Positions 50,705-57,457 of a stretch of DNA of 57,457 nucleotides are shown here, piece after piece. The position numbers were made by a program, and so were the translations under genes. Origin of the DNA: an uncultured Sphingomonadaceae bacterium (GTDB taxonomy: Bacteria; Pseudomonadota; Alphaproteobacteria; Sphingomonadales; Sphingomonadaceae); assembly GCA_937995515.1 (NCBI GenBank), contig CALKJZ010000006.1, forward strand, positions 1 through 57,457, given 5' to 3'. Every line of letters starts with the position of its first letter. Position 1 is the first letter of the stretch. The notes below the pieces were generated by a model. That model saw only the letters and a list, made by a program, of their open reading frames with translations. It was not told the origin of the DNA and searched no databases.

Positions 50705-52672
50705 TCAGCGGGTGACGATCGGGAACCAGAAGCGCGGCGGGCGCACGGCGCCGAGCAGGCTGGCAAGCGCATCCGGGTTGCCTTCGAGCTGCGCCTGCCC
50801 GGAGGCGATCGCCTCCCTAAGGGTCGTCTGCCGCAGCAGCAGGGCATTGAGGAGCGTGCGCGGCAGGGCAAGGGTGGCGGTCGAATCCGGGAAGGGTTCC
50901 GGCCGCCAGTTGAGCACGCCGTTGGCAAGCGAGAGGCCGAAGGTCTGCCCGGTGTCGGAAAGGCGCAGGGTGACGCCCGCGCGGAGACCGGCGGGGGCAT
51001 CGACCTGGACCGCCAGCAACCGGAACAGCCATTCGGCCGGCATCGCCGCCAGCGTGTCGGCGCTCGCCGTGCGCGTCGGCTCCCGGTCGGGCACGCCGAG
51101 GCGCAGCTCCCGCGCGCCCGAGAGATAGGCATTGCGCCACGGTCCCGACTCGGCCTGGTAGCCGAGCTGCTCGAGGCTATCGGCGAGCAGCAGGGCCGCT
51201 TTGCGGTTGTCGGGTTCGGCCAGCACCAGCTTGTGGAGCACCTCGGCCGTCCAGCGGTAGTCGCCGGCGGCAAAGTCGCGCCGGGCCCGCCGCAGCACCG
51301 CCGCGCCGCCGCCCATGTAGGCGATGGTGCGCCTTGCCGCCTCGACCGGCGGGTGCGGGTCGAGATGGACCGGGTTGCCATCGTACCAGCCCATATAGCG
51401 CTGGTAGACGGCGCGCACATTGTGCCTGAGGGTGCCGTAATAGGGCCGGTTCGCCCAGCGCAGGCCGATCGCCGGCGGCAGGGTGAGCGCCCCGGCGATC
51501 TCGGGGCCGGTCAGCCCCTCGTTCATCAGCCGGACCGACTGGTCGTGGAGGTAGCGGTAGAGATCGCGCTGTCCCTCGATGTGGGCGCGCACCTCGGCAT
51601 TGCCCGAGGTCGGCCAGCTGTGGCCGGCGAAGCTCACCTCGGCCTCCCGCCCCCAGAGCCGCAGCGTCTCGTCGAGCTGTTCCGCCCAGAGGCGTGCATC
51701 GCGCACCACCGCACCGCGGAGCGTCAGGATATTGTGCATGGTCTGCATGGCATTGTCGGCCACGTACAGCGCCTTCAGCTGCGGGAACCAGATGTTCATC
51801 TCGGACGGCGCCTCGCTGCCCGGTGTCATCTGGAAGACCATCCGGACCCCGTCGATCACCCGCTCCTCGCCGGTTGCGCGGATGATGTCGGAGGGCGGCA
51901 CCAGGCTGATCGTGCCGGCCGAGGTGGCAATCCCGAGCCCGCTTCCCACATGTCCCGTCGGCCCCGGCGGCAGGCCCACCCCGTACATGTAGGTCGCCCG
52001 GCGCGCCATCGCGTTGCCGGCGATCACATTCTCGGCCACGGCGTGCTCGACGAAATCTTCCGGCGCAAGGATCGGCACCTTGCCGGCCCGGACGTCGGTG
52101 TCGGATACGACCGCCCGCGCCCCGCCATAATGGTCGGCATGGCTGTGCGAGTAGATCACGGCCACCACCGGCCGCGCCCCGAGATGCTCTGTCACCAGCG
52201 CATGGGCGGCAGCCGCGGTCTCCACGCTGATGAGCGGGTCGATGACGATCCAGCCGGTCCGGCCGGCGACATAGGTGATGTTGGAGATGTCGTAGCCACG
52301 CACCTGCCAGATGCCGGGCGCGACTTCGAACAGGCCGTGGATGAGATGAAGCTGCGCCTGCCGCCACAGGCTGGGGTTGACGGTAGGCGGCGCATCGTCT
52401 CCGGCCAGCGCCTTCTGCCACGGCTCGAGATCCCACACGATCCGCCCTGCCGGATCGCGGATCGTCACCGGCTCGGGTGCTGCAAGCCGGCCGCGCAGCG
52501 CTGCCGCAAACGCCGAACGGTCATCGAGCGGCAGCGCGGCGCGCACCCTCGCCTGCGCGGCAAGCGTCGCAGCGGTCGCCGGCTTGGGCGCCGCCCCGTC
52601 GCGCGCGCCCGCCTCGGCTGCCCACCCCGCTGTCAGAAACATCAGGCATGCCGCCGTTGCCCGGATCTTCAT
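50705..52672 (-). CDS. Alkyl sulfatase (SdsA1-like metallo-beta-lactamase)
   Basis: Enzymes of this family hydrolyse linear alkyl sulfates such as dodecyl sulfate to alcohol and sulfate, in the periplasm or outside. The 655-residue protein has a signal peptide (cleavage about residue 20-24), the MBL domain with the dizinc motif His176-x-His178-x-Asp180-His181 (SHSHADHYGG), further zinc ligands in MNIWFPQLKALYVADNAM and FAGHSWP, an all-helical dimerisation domain, and an SCP2-like C-terminal domain that recruits the hydrophobic chain. It is transcribed downstream of the aminotransferase on the same strand with a 96-base gap. Confidence 0.92.
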   Translation of the reverse strand: MKIRATAACLMFLTAGWAAEAGARDGAAPKPATAATLAAQARVRAALPLDDRSAFAAALRGRLAAPEPVTIRDPAGRIVWDLEPWQKALAGDDAPPTVNPSLWRQAQLHLIHGLFEVAPGIWQVRGYDISNITYVAGRTGWIVIDPLISVETAAAAHALVTEHLGARPVVAVIYSHSHADHYGGARAVVSDTDVRAGKVPILAPEDFVEHAVAENVIAGNAMARRATYMYGVGLPPGPTGHVGSGLGIATSAGTISLVPPSDIIRATGEERVIDGVRMVFQMTPGSEAPSEMNIWFPQLKALYVADNAMQTMHNILTLRGAVVRDARLWAEQLDETLRLWGREAEVSFAGHSWPTSGNAEVRAHIEGQRDLYRYLHDQSVRLMNEGLTGPEIAGALTLPPAIGLRWANRPYYGTLRHNVRAVYQRYMGWYDGNPVHLDPHPPVEAARRTIAYMGGGAAVLRRARRDFAAGDYRWTAEVLHKLVLAEPDNRKAALLLADSLEQLGYQAESGPWRNAYLSGARELRLGVPDREPTRTASADTLAAMPAEWLFRLLAVQVDAPAGLRAGVTLRLSDTGQTFGLSLANGVLNWRPEPFPDSTATLALPRTLLNALLLRQTTLREAIASGQAQLEGNPDALASLLGAVRPPRFWFPIVTR

Positions 52673-52768
52673 GTGCCACCTCTCCTTCCCTCGTGGCCCT
52701 GGCCATCGTCTGGCACCGGCAGCGCCACATATGCCCTTCGGATACCCTGCGGCCTGTGGGCCTGCCGC

Positions 52769-54091
52769 TCAATCGCCAAGCGCTGCGAGTGCTGATTGGA
52801 GCCGGTCGAACAGCTCGTCGACCTCCGCTTCGGCAATGATGAGCGGCGGGCAGAGGGCCACCGTATCCCCGCCGACGGCGCGGACGATGAGGCCGTTTGC
52901 ACGCGCGGCCGCCTCGAGGCGGGCGGCGTCCTGTGCCTTTTGCATCTCGAGCCCGCCGATGAGGCCAAGACCGCGCGCCTCGCGCACGTGGCGGCTCTGG
53001 CCGAGGAGGGCGAGGCGGCGCTGGAAGCGCGGCGCAACCGCCCGGACATGGCCCGGGATGTCGCGTTCCCGGTAGATGGCGAGCACCTCGCGCGCGACGG
53101 CGCAGGCCACCGGGTGGCCGGAGTAGGTAAAGCCATGGCCGAAGGTTCCGCGCCGGCCGGCCTCCGCGGCAATCGCCGTATAGACCTCTTCTGTCACAAG
53201 CACCGCCGAAAGCGGCTGGTAGGCCGAGGTCAGCATCTTGGCGCACGTGAGAATGTCGGGCTGGATGCCATAATGGTTGCAGCCCCACATGCTGCCGAGC
53301 CGCCCGAGGCCGGTGATCACCTCATCGGCAATGAGGAGGATGCCGTGGCGGCGGAGGATCGGCTGGATGGCCGCGAAATAGCCCTCTGGCGGCAGGATCA
53401 CGCCGCCTGCGCCGATGACCGGCTCGGCGATGAAGGCAGCGATGGTGGAAGCGCCAAGCCGGTCGATCACCTCCTCAAGCTCGGCGGCAAGACGGCGGGC
53501 GAACTGTGCCTCGGTCTCGCCGTCGCGCGCCTGCTGCACGAAATGGGGTGCCGTCAGGTGCACGACGAACGGGTGCGGCAGGTGAAAGCCGCCGTGCATC
53601 ATGGGAAGGCCTGTGAGGCTTGCCGCGGCGACAGTCACGCCATGATAGGCGCGCCTGCGCGCAAGGATGGTGGTCCGCTCCGGCGCACCGCGGGCCACCC
53701 CGTAATACCAGGCGAGCTTGATCGCTGTGTCGTTCGCCTCCGAGCCCGATGAGGCGAAGAAGGCGCGGGTGAGGCCTTCGGGCGCGATCGCTGCCAGCTC
53801 CTCGGCAAGGCGGATGCCGGGCTCGTGCGCCCGGCCGCCAAAGCTCTGGCAATAGGGAAGTTTGTCCAGCTGGCGCCGGGCCGTCTCGACGAGGCGCGGC
53901 TCGGAATAGCCAAGGCCCGTGCACCACAGCCCGGCCATGGCATCGAGGAAGCGCGCGCCGGCCTCGTCCTCCACGAACACCCCCTCGCCGCGGGCGATAA
54001 GGAACGGGCCCGTCTCGGCGTGCGCTGCGAGGTTGGTCTGCGGGTGGAAGGCATGGGCGAGGTCGGCCTCGGCGAGCGTGGTTGGCCTCAC
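52769..54091 (-). CDS. Class III PLP-dependent aminotransferase
   Basis: The 440-residue protein is an omega-aminotransferase-type enzyme: FFASSGSEANDTAIKLA (phosphate-binding cup), YHGVT, Asp256 in ADEVITGLGR (pyridine nitrogen), and Lys285 in TCAKMLTSAYQPLSA (PLP Schiff base). These enzymes move the amino group of terminal amines or beta-amino acids to pyruvate or alpha-ketoglutarate. The N-terminal FHPQTN and GLWCTGLGYS suggest the pyruvate-using amine transaminases. The start is GTG 54091, overlapping the DUF2817 stop as GTGA. The order lyase, hydrolase, aminotransferase suggests one catabolic route. Confidence 0.92.
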   Translation of the reverse strand: MRPTTLAEADLAHAFHPQTNLAAHAETGPFLIARGEGVFVEDEAGARFLDAMAGLWCTGLGYSEPRLVETARRQLDKLPYCQSFGGRAHEPGIRLAEELAAIAPEGLTRAFFASSGSEANDTAIKLAWYYGVARGAPERTTILARRRAYHGVTVAAASLTGLPMMHGGFHLPHPFVVHLTAPHFVQQARDGETEAQFARRLAAELEEVIDRLGASTIAAFIAEPVIGAGGVILPPEGYFAAIQPILRRHGILLIADEVITGLGRLGSMWGCNHYGIQPDILTCAKMLTSAYQPLSAVLVTEEVYTAIAAEAGRRGTFGHGFTYSGHPVACAVAREVLAIYRERDIPGHVRAVAPRFQRRLALLGQSRHVREARGLGLIGGLEMQKAQDAARLEAAARANGLIVRAVGGDTVALCPPLIIAEAEVDELFDRLQSALAALGD

Positions 54092-55194
54092 CTCGCCCTC
54101 CCCTCTCCCACCAGCGCGTGCAGGCCATCGGCGATGCAGGCGCGCGCGCCATCGATCAGCCGCTCCTGCCACAGCGGGTCGTCGGGCACCATCAGCCGCA
54201 GGAGGTCGCGCGCGGCCGCCAGCCGCTCCGGGTGCCCGGCCCCCAGCCGCGCCCAGGCCCAGTGCTCGCGCCGCTCGGCCATGAACACGCGCTCGCCGCC
54301 ATGGGTTCCGAACTCGAGGCTGAAGCCGCGCACGGCCGCCTCCGGGTGCGCGGCCGCAATGGCGCTTGTCATCTTGCCCTCCGTCTGCGGCCAGCGGCCG
54401 CCGGCCGCCTCGCCATGGCTGGCGAGAAAATGGATGCGCTGCGGCGGGAAGGCCCTGGCCAGCCACCGGCCTTCCGGCGCGCCGGCAGCCGTGCCCGCGA
54501 TCACCAGCCAGTCCCCCCAGGCGCCCATGCCGGTGTGGCAGTCGATGAGCAGCGCCTCGCGCGCGCCTGCGAGCTGCCGGGCGAGGATGGCATGGAGCGT
54601 CACGGTTTCGGGCTCGGCACCGCTGCCGCCGAAATAAAGCCCGTCGGGAACCTCATACTGCCCCTCGGTCAGTCGGGCCTGCAGCCAGGCCTCGCCATGG
54701 TCGGCGAGGAGCCCCATCGCCCGCTCGAGAAAGGCTGCCTCGCCTGCCTCGTTCATCTCCTGCGGCACGACCAGCGGATGGAGATCCCGGTAGACTGGCC
54801 GGGCGGGCGGCGGCACGGACCAGTCGCGGAAGTTTCGGTTCAGATCGACATTCGCCTCCGTCTGCCGGCGCATGTGCGCCATGCCCCAGGGGTTGACGGC
54901 ATGGACCATGACAAGCGCCAAATCCTCCGGGAGCCCGCCATGGGCTGCGAACAGCGCCTCCAGCCGGCCGAGCGTGTCGCGCTGGATGGCGGAGCCTGCA
55001 AGCCCCTCGTTGCCATGGATTCCCGATAGGATGACGAGCACCCGCCCCGCGCCCTCGGGCCCGAGGCGCGCGACATCGGTTGCAAGCGCGAAATGGCCTT
55101 CGAGCGGATGCGCCTCCAGCGCCGCGCCGCGCGCCCGTGCGGCGGCAAGGAACCCGGCCCGCGCCTCGGCGTAGGTCGAAGCGACAGGGCTCAT
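54088..55194 (-). CDS. DUF2817 / M14-family zinc hydrolase
   Basis: The 368-residue protein belongs to the carboxypeptidase-like M14 clan. The zinc ligands are in SGIHGNEGL (His, Glu) and LLIDCHTGMG (His). NVDLNRNF gives the substrate-carboxylate arginine, and SLEFGTHGG the catalytic Glu. DUF2817 proteins are close to aspartoacylase and succinylglutamate desuccinylase, so amide hydrolysis is the probable reaction. No signal peptide is visible. It overlaps the upstream lyase gene and the downstream aminotransferase by four bases each. Confidence 0.85.
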   Translation of the reverse strand: MSPVASTYAEARAGFLAAARARGAALEAHPLEGHFALATDVARLGPEGAGRVLVILSGIHGNEGLAGSAIQRDTLGRLEALFAAHGGLPEDLALVMVHAVNPWGMAHMRRQTEANVDLNRNFRDWSVPPPARPVYRDLHPLVVPQEMNEAGEAAFLERAMGLLADHGEAWLQARLTEGQYEVPDGLYFGGSGAEPETVTLHAILARQLAGAREALLIDCHTGMGAWGDWLVIAGTAAGAPEGRWLARAFPPQRIHFLASHGEAAGGRWPQTEGKMTSAIAAAHPEAAVRGFSLEFGTHGGERVFMAERREHWAWARLGAGHPERLAAARDLLRLMVPDDPLWQERLIDGARACIADGLHALVGEGRAR

Positions 55195-56675
55195 TCGGCG
55201 GCCTCAGCCCGCAGCGCCTCCCTCGGCTCGACATCCTCCCTCGGCTGGACATAGAGATCGTTGAAGAATTCGGTCATCACAAGGCCGGCGACCTCGGGCC
55301 GCATCGCGTTGAGCATAAGGTTGATGGGGGCCGTGCCCTCGGGGAGCCCCGCGCCCGTCCCGGCCATGGCCATCAGCTGGCGGTAGGTCTCGGGCGTGAA
55401 GGTCTCGGGCACAAGGCTTGCGAGCATCGCGGCCGTCTGTGGCGGCAGGTGCGCGGCGTTGCTGGCGCGTGCAGCCTCGATCGCCTCGGCGAGATCAGGC
55501 AGGAACTGGGGCAGGAGGTCGACCGTCGACTGGTCGATCGACAGGTGGATGTTGGCCTCACTGCCCATGTAGCCGAGCTGCGGCTGCACGAACCAGCCCT
55601 TCTGCCGCATGATGTCGACGATCGGGAAGACGGAGAAGCCATTGGCCGCAAACGCGATGAGCGAACTCTCCGGCGTGCCCAGCAGGCGCACGTGCGGGTT
55701 CGCCCTGATTGCCGCCACGATGGCGCGCGTGGCCGCAAGCGTCCGCTCGGCGAAGCGGAGATAGCCCTCGTCGCCGAGATAGTGGAGCAGCGCCCAGGTG
55801 GCGGCCAGCGGCCCGCCCGACTTGGTGGACTGGATGGTGGGGTTGATGACCGAATAGCCAGTCCAGGTGGCCGCCGTGAAGATCTGGTGCCGGCGCAGCG
55901 CCTTCGAGCGGTAGAGCACCACCGAGGCCCCCTTTGGCGCATAGGCATATTTGTGGAAATCCATCGAGATGGAGGTGACACCGGGGACCGCGAAATCGAA
56001 ATCGGTGACAGCTGCGCCGAGCCTGCGGAAATAGGGCAGGATGAAGCCGCCGATGCAGGCATCGACATGCAGCAGGAGCCCGTGCCGCTCGGCAAGCGCA
56101 CCGATTTCGGGCACCGGGTCCACCACGCCATGTGCATATTGGCAGGCGGATGCGACCAGCAGGATCGTCTCCGGCCGGATCGCAGCCGCCATGGCAGCAG
56201 GATCTGCCTTGAAGGTCTTTGGATCAACCGGAACCAGCGTCATCGCCATGTCGAAATAGTGGGCGGCCTTCTGGAAGGCGGCATGCGCGGTCACGGGCAA
56301 CACCATGTGCGGCTCGGCAATGCCCCGCTCCCTGCGGGCAAAGTCCCGCGCCGCCTTCACTGCCAAAAGGCAGGATTCGGTGCCGCCGCTCGTGAAATTG
56401 CCGACCACCTCCGGTCCGCCGCGCAGGTGGGCTGCCGCCATGGCGATGATCTCGGTCTCGAACTTCAGGAGCGAAGGGTAGACGGTCGGGTCGAGCGCAT
56501 TTTCGGTGAGGAAGCGCATGTAGGCGGCCTTGGCCACCTCCTCCACGTCGCGGCCGCCCTCGTAGACATAGGCAAAGGTCCTGCCCTCCCGCCACGGCAG
56601 GTCGCGCGCGCCCGCCGCATCGAGAAGCGTCATCACCTCCGCTGCCGGCCGCCCCCGTTCCGGAATCCGCATCAT
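55191..56675 (-). CDS. Sphingosine-1-phosphate-lyase-like PLP enzyme
   Basis: The 494-residue protein matches the S1P lyase/group II decarboxylase fold along its length: NALDPTVYPSLLKFETEI, FTSGGTESCLLAVKAARD, His131 (AHAAF) stacking on PLP, HGVVDPVPEI, Asp205 (HVDACIGGF) and Lys242 (SMDFHKYAYAPKGAS) as Schiff-base lysine. The stretches around His131, Asp205 and Lys242 resemble the eukaryotic lyase more than glutamate decarboxylases. No N-terminal membrane anchor is present, as in known bacterial homologues. ATG 56675 has a strong GAGAGGAGG site; the next codon is also ATG. It heads a run with DUF2817 hydrolase, aminotransferase and alkylsulfatase. The true substrate may be a phosphorylated sphingoid base or another beta-hydroxy amine. 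Confidence 0.85.
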   Translation of the reverse strand: MMRIPERGRPAAEVMTLLDAAGARDLPWREGRTFAYVYEGGRDVEEVAKAAYMRFLTENALDPTVYPSLLKFETEIIAMAAAHLRGGPEVVGNFTSGGTESCLLAVKAARDFARRERGIAEPHMVLPVTAHAAFQKAAHYFDMAMTLVPVDPKTFKADPAAMAAAIRPETILLVASACQYAHGVVDPVPEIGALAERHGLLLHVDACIGGFILPYFRRLGAAVTDFDFAVPGVTSISMDFHKYAYAPKGASVVLYRSKALRRHQIFTAATWTGYSVINPTIQSTKSGGPLAATWALLHYLGDEGYLRFAERTLAATRAIVAAIRANPHVRLLGTPESSLIAFAANGFSVFPIVDIMRQKGWFVQPQLGYMGSEANIHLSIDQSTVDLLPQFLPDLAEAIEAARASNAAHLPPQTAAMLASLVPETFTPETYRQLMAMAGTGAGLPEGTAPINLMLNAMRPEVAGLVMTEFFNDLYVQPREDVEPREALRAEAAE

Positions 56676-56789
56676 TGCCTCCTCTCCCTCGCGCTGGCTG
56701 CTAGCGCGATGGAAGCTGCCCGGCAATCGCGCCGGGCGCCGCCCGGGGCCCGGGCGCCCTGAGGCGGCGCGGGCTCCGGAGCCGTGCGG

Positions 56790-57215
56790 GTGGGGCATGG
56801 CCTCGCCCCTGCCGAGGTCCGCCGGGGTTCATTGCTGCCATCACCGTCGATGCGCGAGCCGGGGCGGCGCCGATACGGGGCGAGCGGAATGCGCGGAGGC
56901 CGCGCCACCACAAGCCGAAGGGCGCACAACCGGTCGCGCAGCCACGCGCTGTGGCGCAAGGGCGAGCACAGCGGCTTCCGCCAGCAGGTGGAGGCCATCC
57001 TCGTCGACGACGACCAGGATGCGCTCGTCCTCAAGGTGCGGCTCGAGGGGCCGGGCAGCTGCCATGTCGGCTATCGCTCCTCCTTCTGCCGGGCCGTCAA
57101 CCTCGATGCTGCGGGCGCTGGATCCGGCCCTTTCGGGCTTCGCCAGCTGGAGGAGCAGGCGGCCTTTGATGCGGCTGCGGTCTATGCGGGGCTGCCCAAT
57201 CCGATCCGGTTGTAA
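56790..57215 (+). pseudogene. hisI: hisI-like phosphoribosyl-AMP cyclohydrolase pseudogene
   Basis: HisI opens the purine ring in histidine synthesis. The second half is readable in one frame: SRSHALWRKGEHSGF, VDDDQDALVLKV, CHVGYRSSFCR, and a C-terminal AFDAAAVYAG. The first half, FIAAITVDARAG followed by a degenerate PIRGERNA (56828-56893), is in another frame. The two are joined by about 40 bases where 45 would be expected, so there is a net frameshift. Of the three zinc-ligand cysteines, only the one before His is left; VDCD has become VDDD and SCFYR has become SSFCR. The extended C-terminus with VFDPxxVY is a known form in some phyla. Another functional hisI elsewhere is likely. The left boundary is approximate. 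Confidence 0.7.
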
Positions 57216-57280
57216 GAGGACTTAAAGAAAGGTTTAAGTGAGGGCTTGCATCGCGGGCGGCGTCCTGGCACAGTCCAGCT

Positions 57281-57450
57281 GTCGAGGTTCCTTCCCCGCC
57301 CACTGCCGGGCGGGGCAAGGCTAAGACGGGAATCCGGTGCGGCGGGGGCTTCCACACCCAGGCCAATGCCGGAGCTGCCCCCGCAACTGTAAGCGGCGAG
57401 CGGCGGTCCATCTTGCGTCACTGGGGGCAACCCCGGGAAGGCCAGGGCTG
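57281..57450 (+). ncRNA. Cobalamin (B12) riboswitch
   Basis: The element begins with GTCGAGGTTCC. A GC stem-loop follows, then AAGACGGGAATCCGGTGCGG, the B12 box GAGCTGCCCCCGCAACTGT continuing AAGCGG (57371-57396), and CACTGGGGGCAACCCCGGGAAGG near 57418-57440. This order matches the cobalamin aptamer. It will turn off the next gene when adenosyl- or other cobalamin is high. The target is past the window edge; B12 uptake or synthesis genes, or a B12-independent isoenzyme, are usual. A TTGCAT at 57246 might be part of its promoter. Confidence 0.95.
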
Positions 57451-57457
57451 CTGCAGT

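Noticed and set aside
56784-57215. A live 143-residue plus-strand gene in place of the hisI pseudogene
   Set aside because: Only its second half resembles HisI. The first half is arginine/serine-rich without similarity, while the proper N-terminal sequence is seen in another frame.

Overview
The window is 57 kb of very GC-rich, tightly packed bacterial chromosome. Gene content and order point to an alphaproteobacterium, most likely of the Sphingomonadales type. The supporting evidence is: a complete 14-gene nuoA-N operon followed by birA, coaX and an RNase J gene; the string lipA, coq10-like, cinA, ispDF fusion, dusB, ntrB, ntrC, ntrY, ntrX, hfq, hflX, mazG; efp next to an inositol-monophosphatase gene; and a PEP-CTERM tail of the sphingomonad kind. 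This placement rests on recognised gene families and synteny. No 16S rRNA or other phylogenetic marker was analysed.

Layout: 0.2-2.6 kb holds a lipoprotein with an alpha/beta-hydrolase domain, a SAM methyltransferase and a ThiE-like protein. 2.6-4.5 kb holds a subtilisin-family protease with its own AT-rich leader, then a strong hairpin and a small protein resembling a protease propeptide (possible inhibitor in trans). 4.6-6.0 kb is efp and suhB-like. 6.1-20.4 kb is respiratory complex I. 20.4-23.9 kb is birA, coaX, rnj and a DUF1467 membrane protein. 23.8-25.9 kb (minus strand) is pgsA, moaD, moaE and a GST-like gene. 25.9-29.7 kb has a nitroreductase, lipA and a coq10-like gene, facing cinA and ispDF. 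29.8-38.9 kb is dusB with the two nitrogen two-component systems, then hfq and hflX. 38.9-45.1 kb is mostly minus strand: mazG, a small membrane protein, an MBL hydrolase, tatD, metG and holB, with a Ca2+/cation antiporter inserted on the plus strand. 45.2-47.6 kb is a TPP riboswitch, thiC and a small monooxygenase-like gene.

47.6-57.5 kb is the accessory part. It contains a two-helix ion channel, about 1 kb with only a decayed PEP-CTERM remnant, and a DUF389 membrane protein fused to an OmpA-like domain. A minus-strand run follows: a sphingosine-1-phosphate-lyase-like PLP enzyme, a DUF2817 M14 hydrolase, a class III aminotransferase and an alkylsulfatase. The window ends with a frameshifted hisI-like pseudogene that has lost two zinc-ligand cysteines, and a cobalamin riboswitch whose target gene lies beyond the edge.

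Most genes overlap by 1-4 bases with the next (ATGA, GTGA, TTGA or TGATG junctions), so translational coupling looks general. The most interesting points are the S1P-lyase/amidase/aminotransferase/sulfatase run, the protease plus propeptide-like partner, the broken hisI, an NtrX without the sigma-54 contact motif beside an NtrC that keeps it, and a perfect palindrome abutting the dusB start codon.
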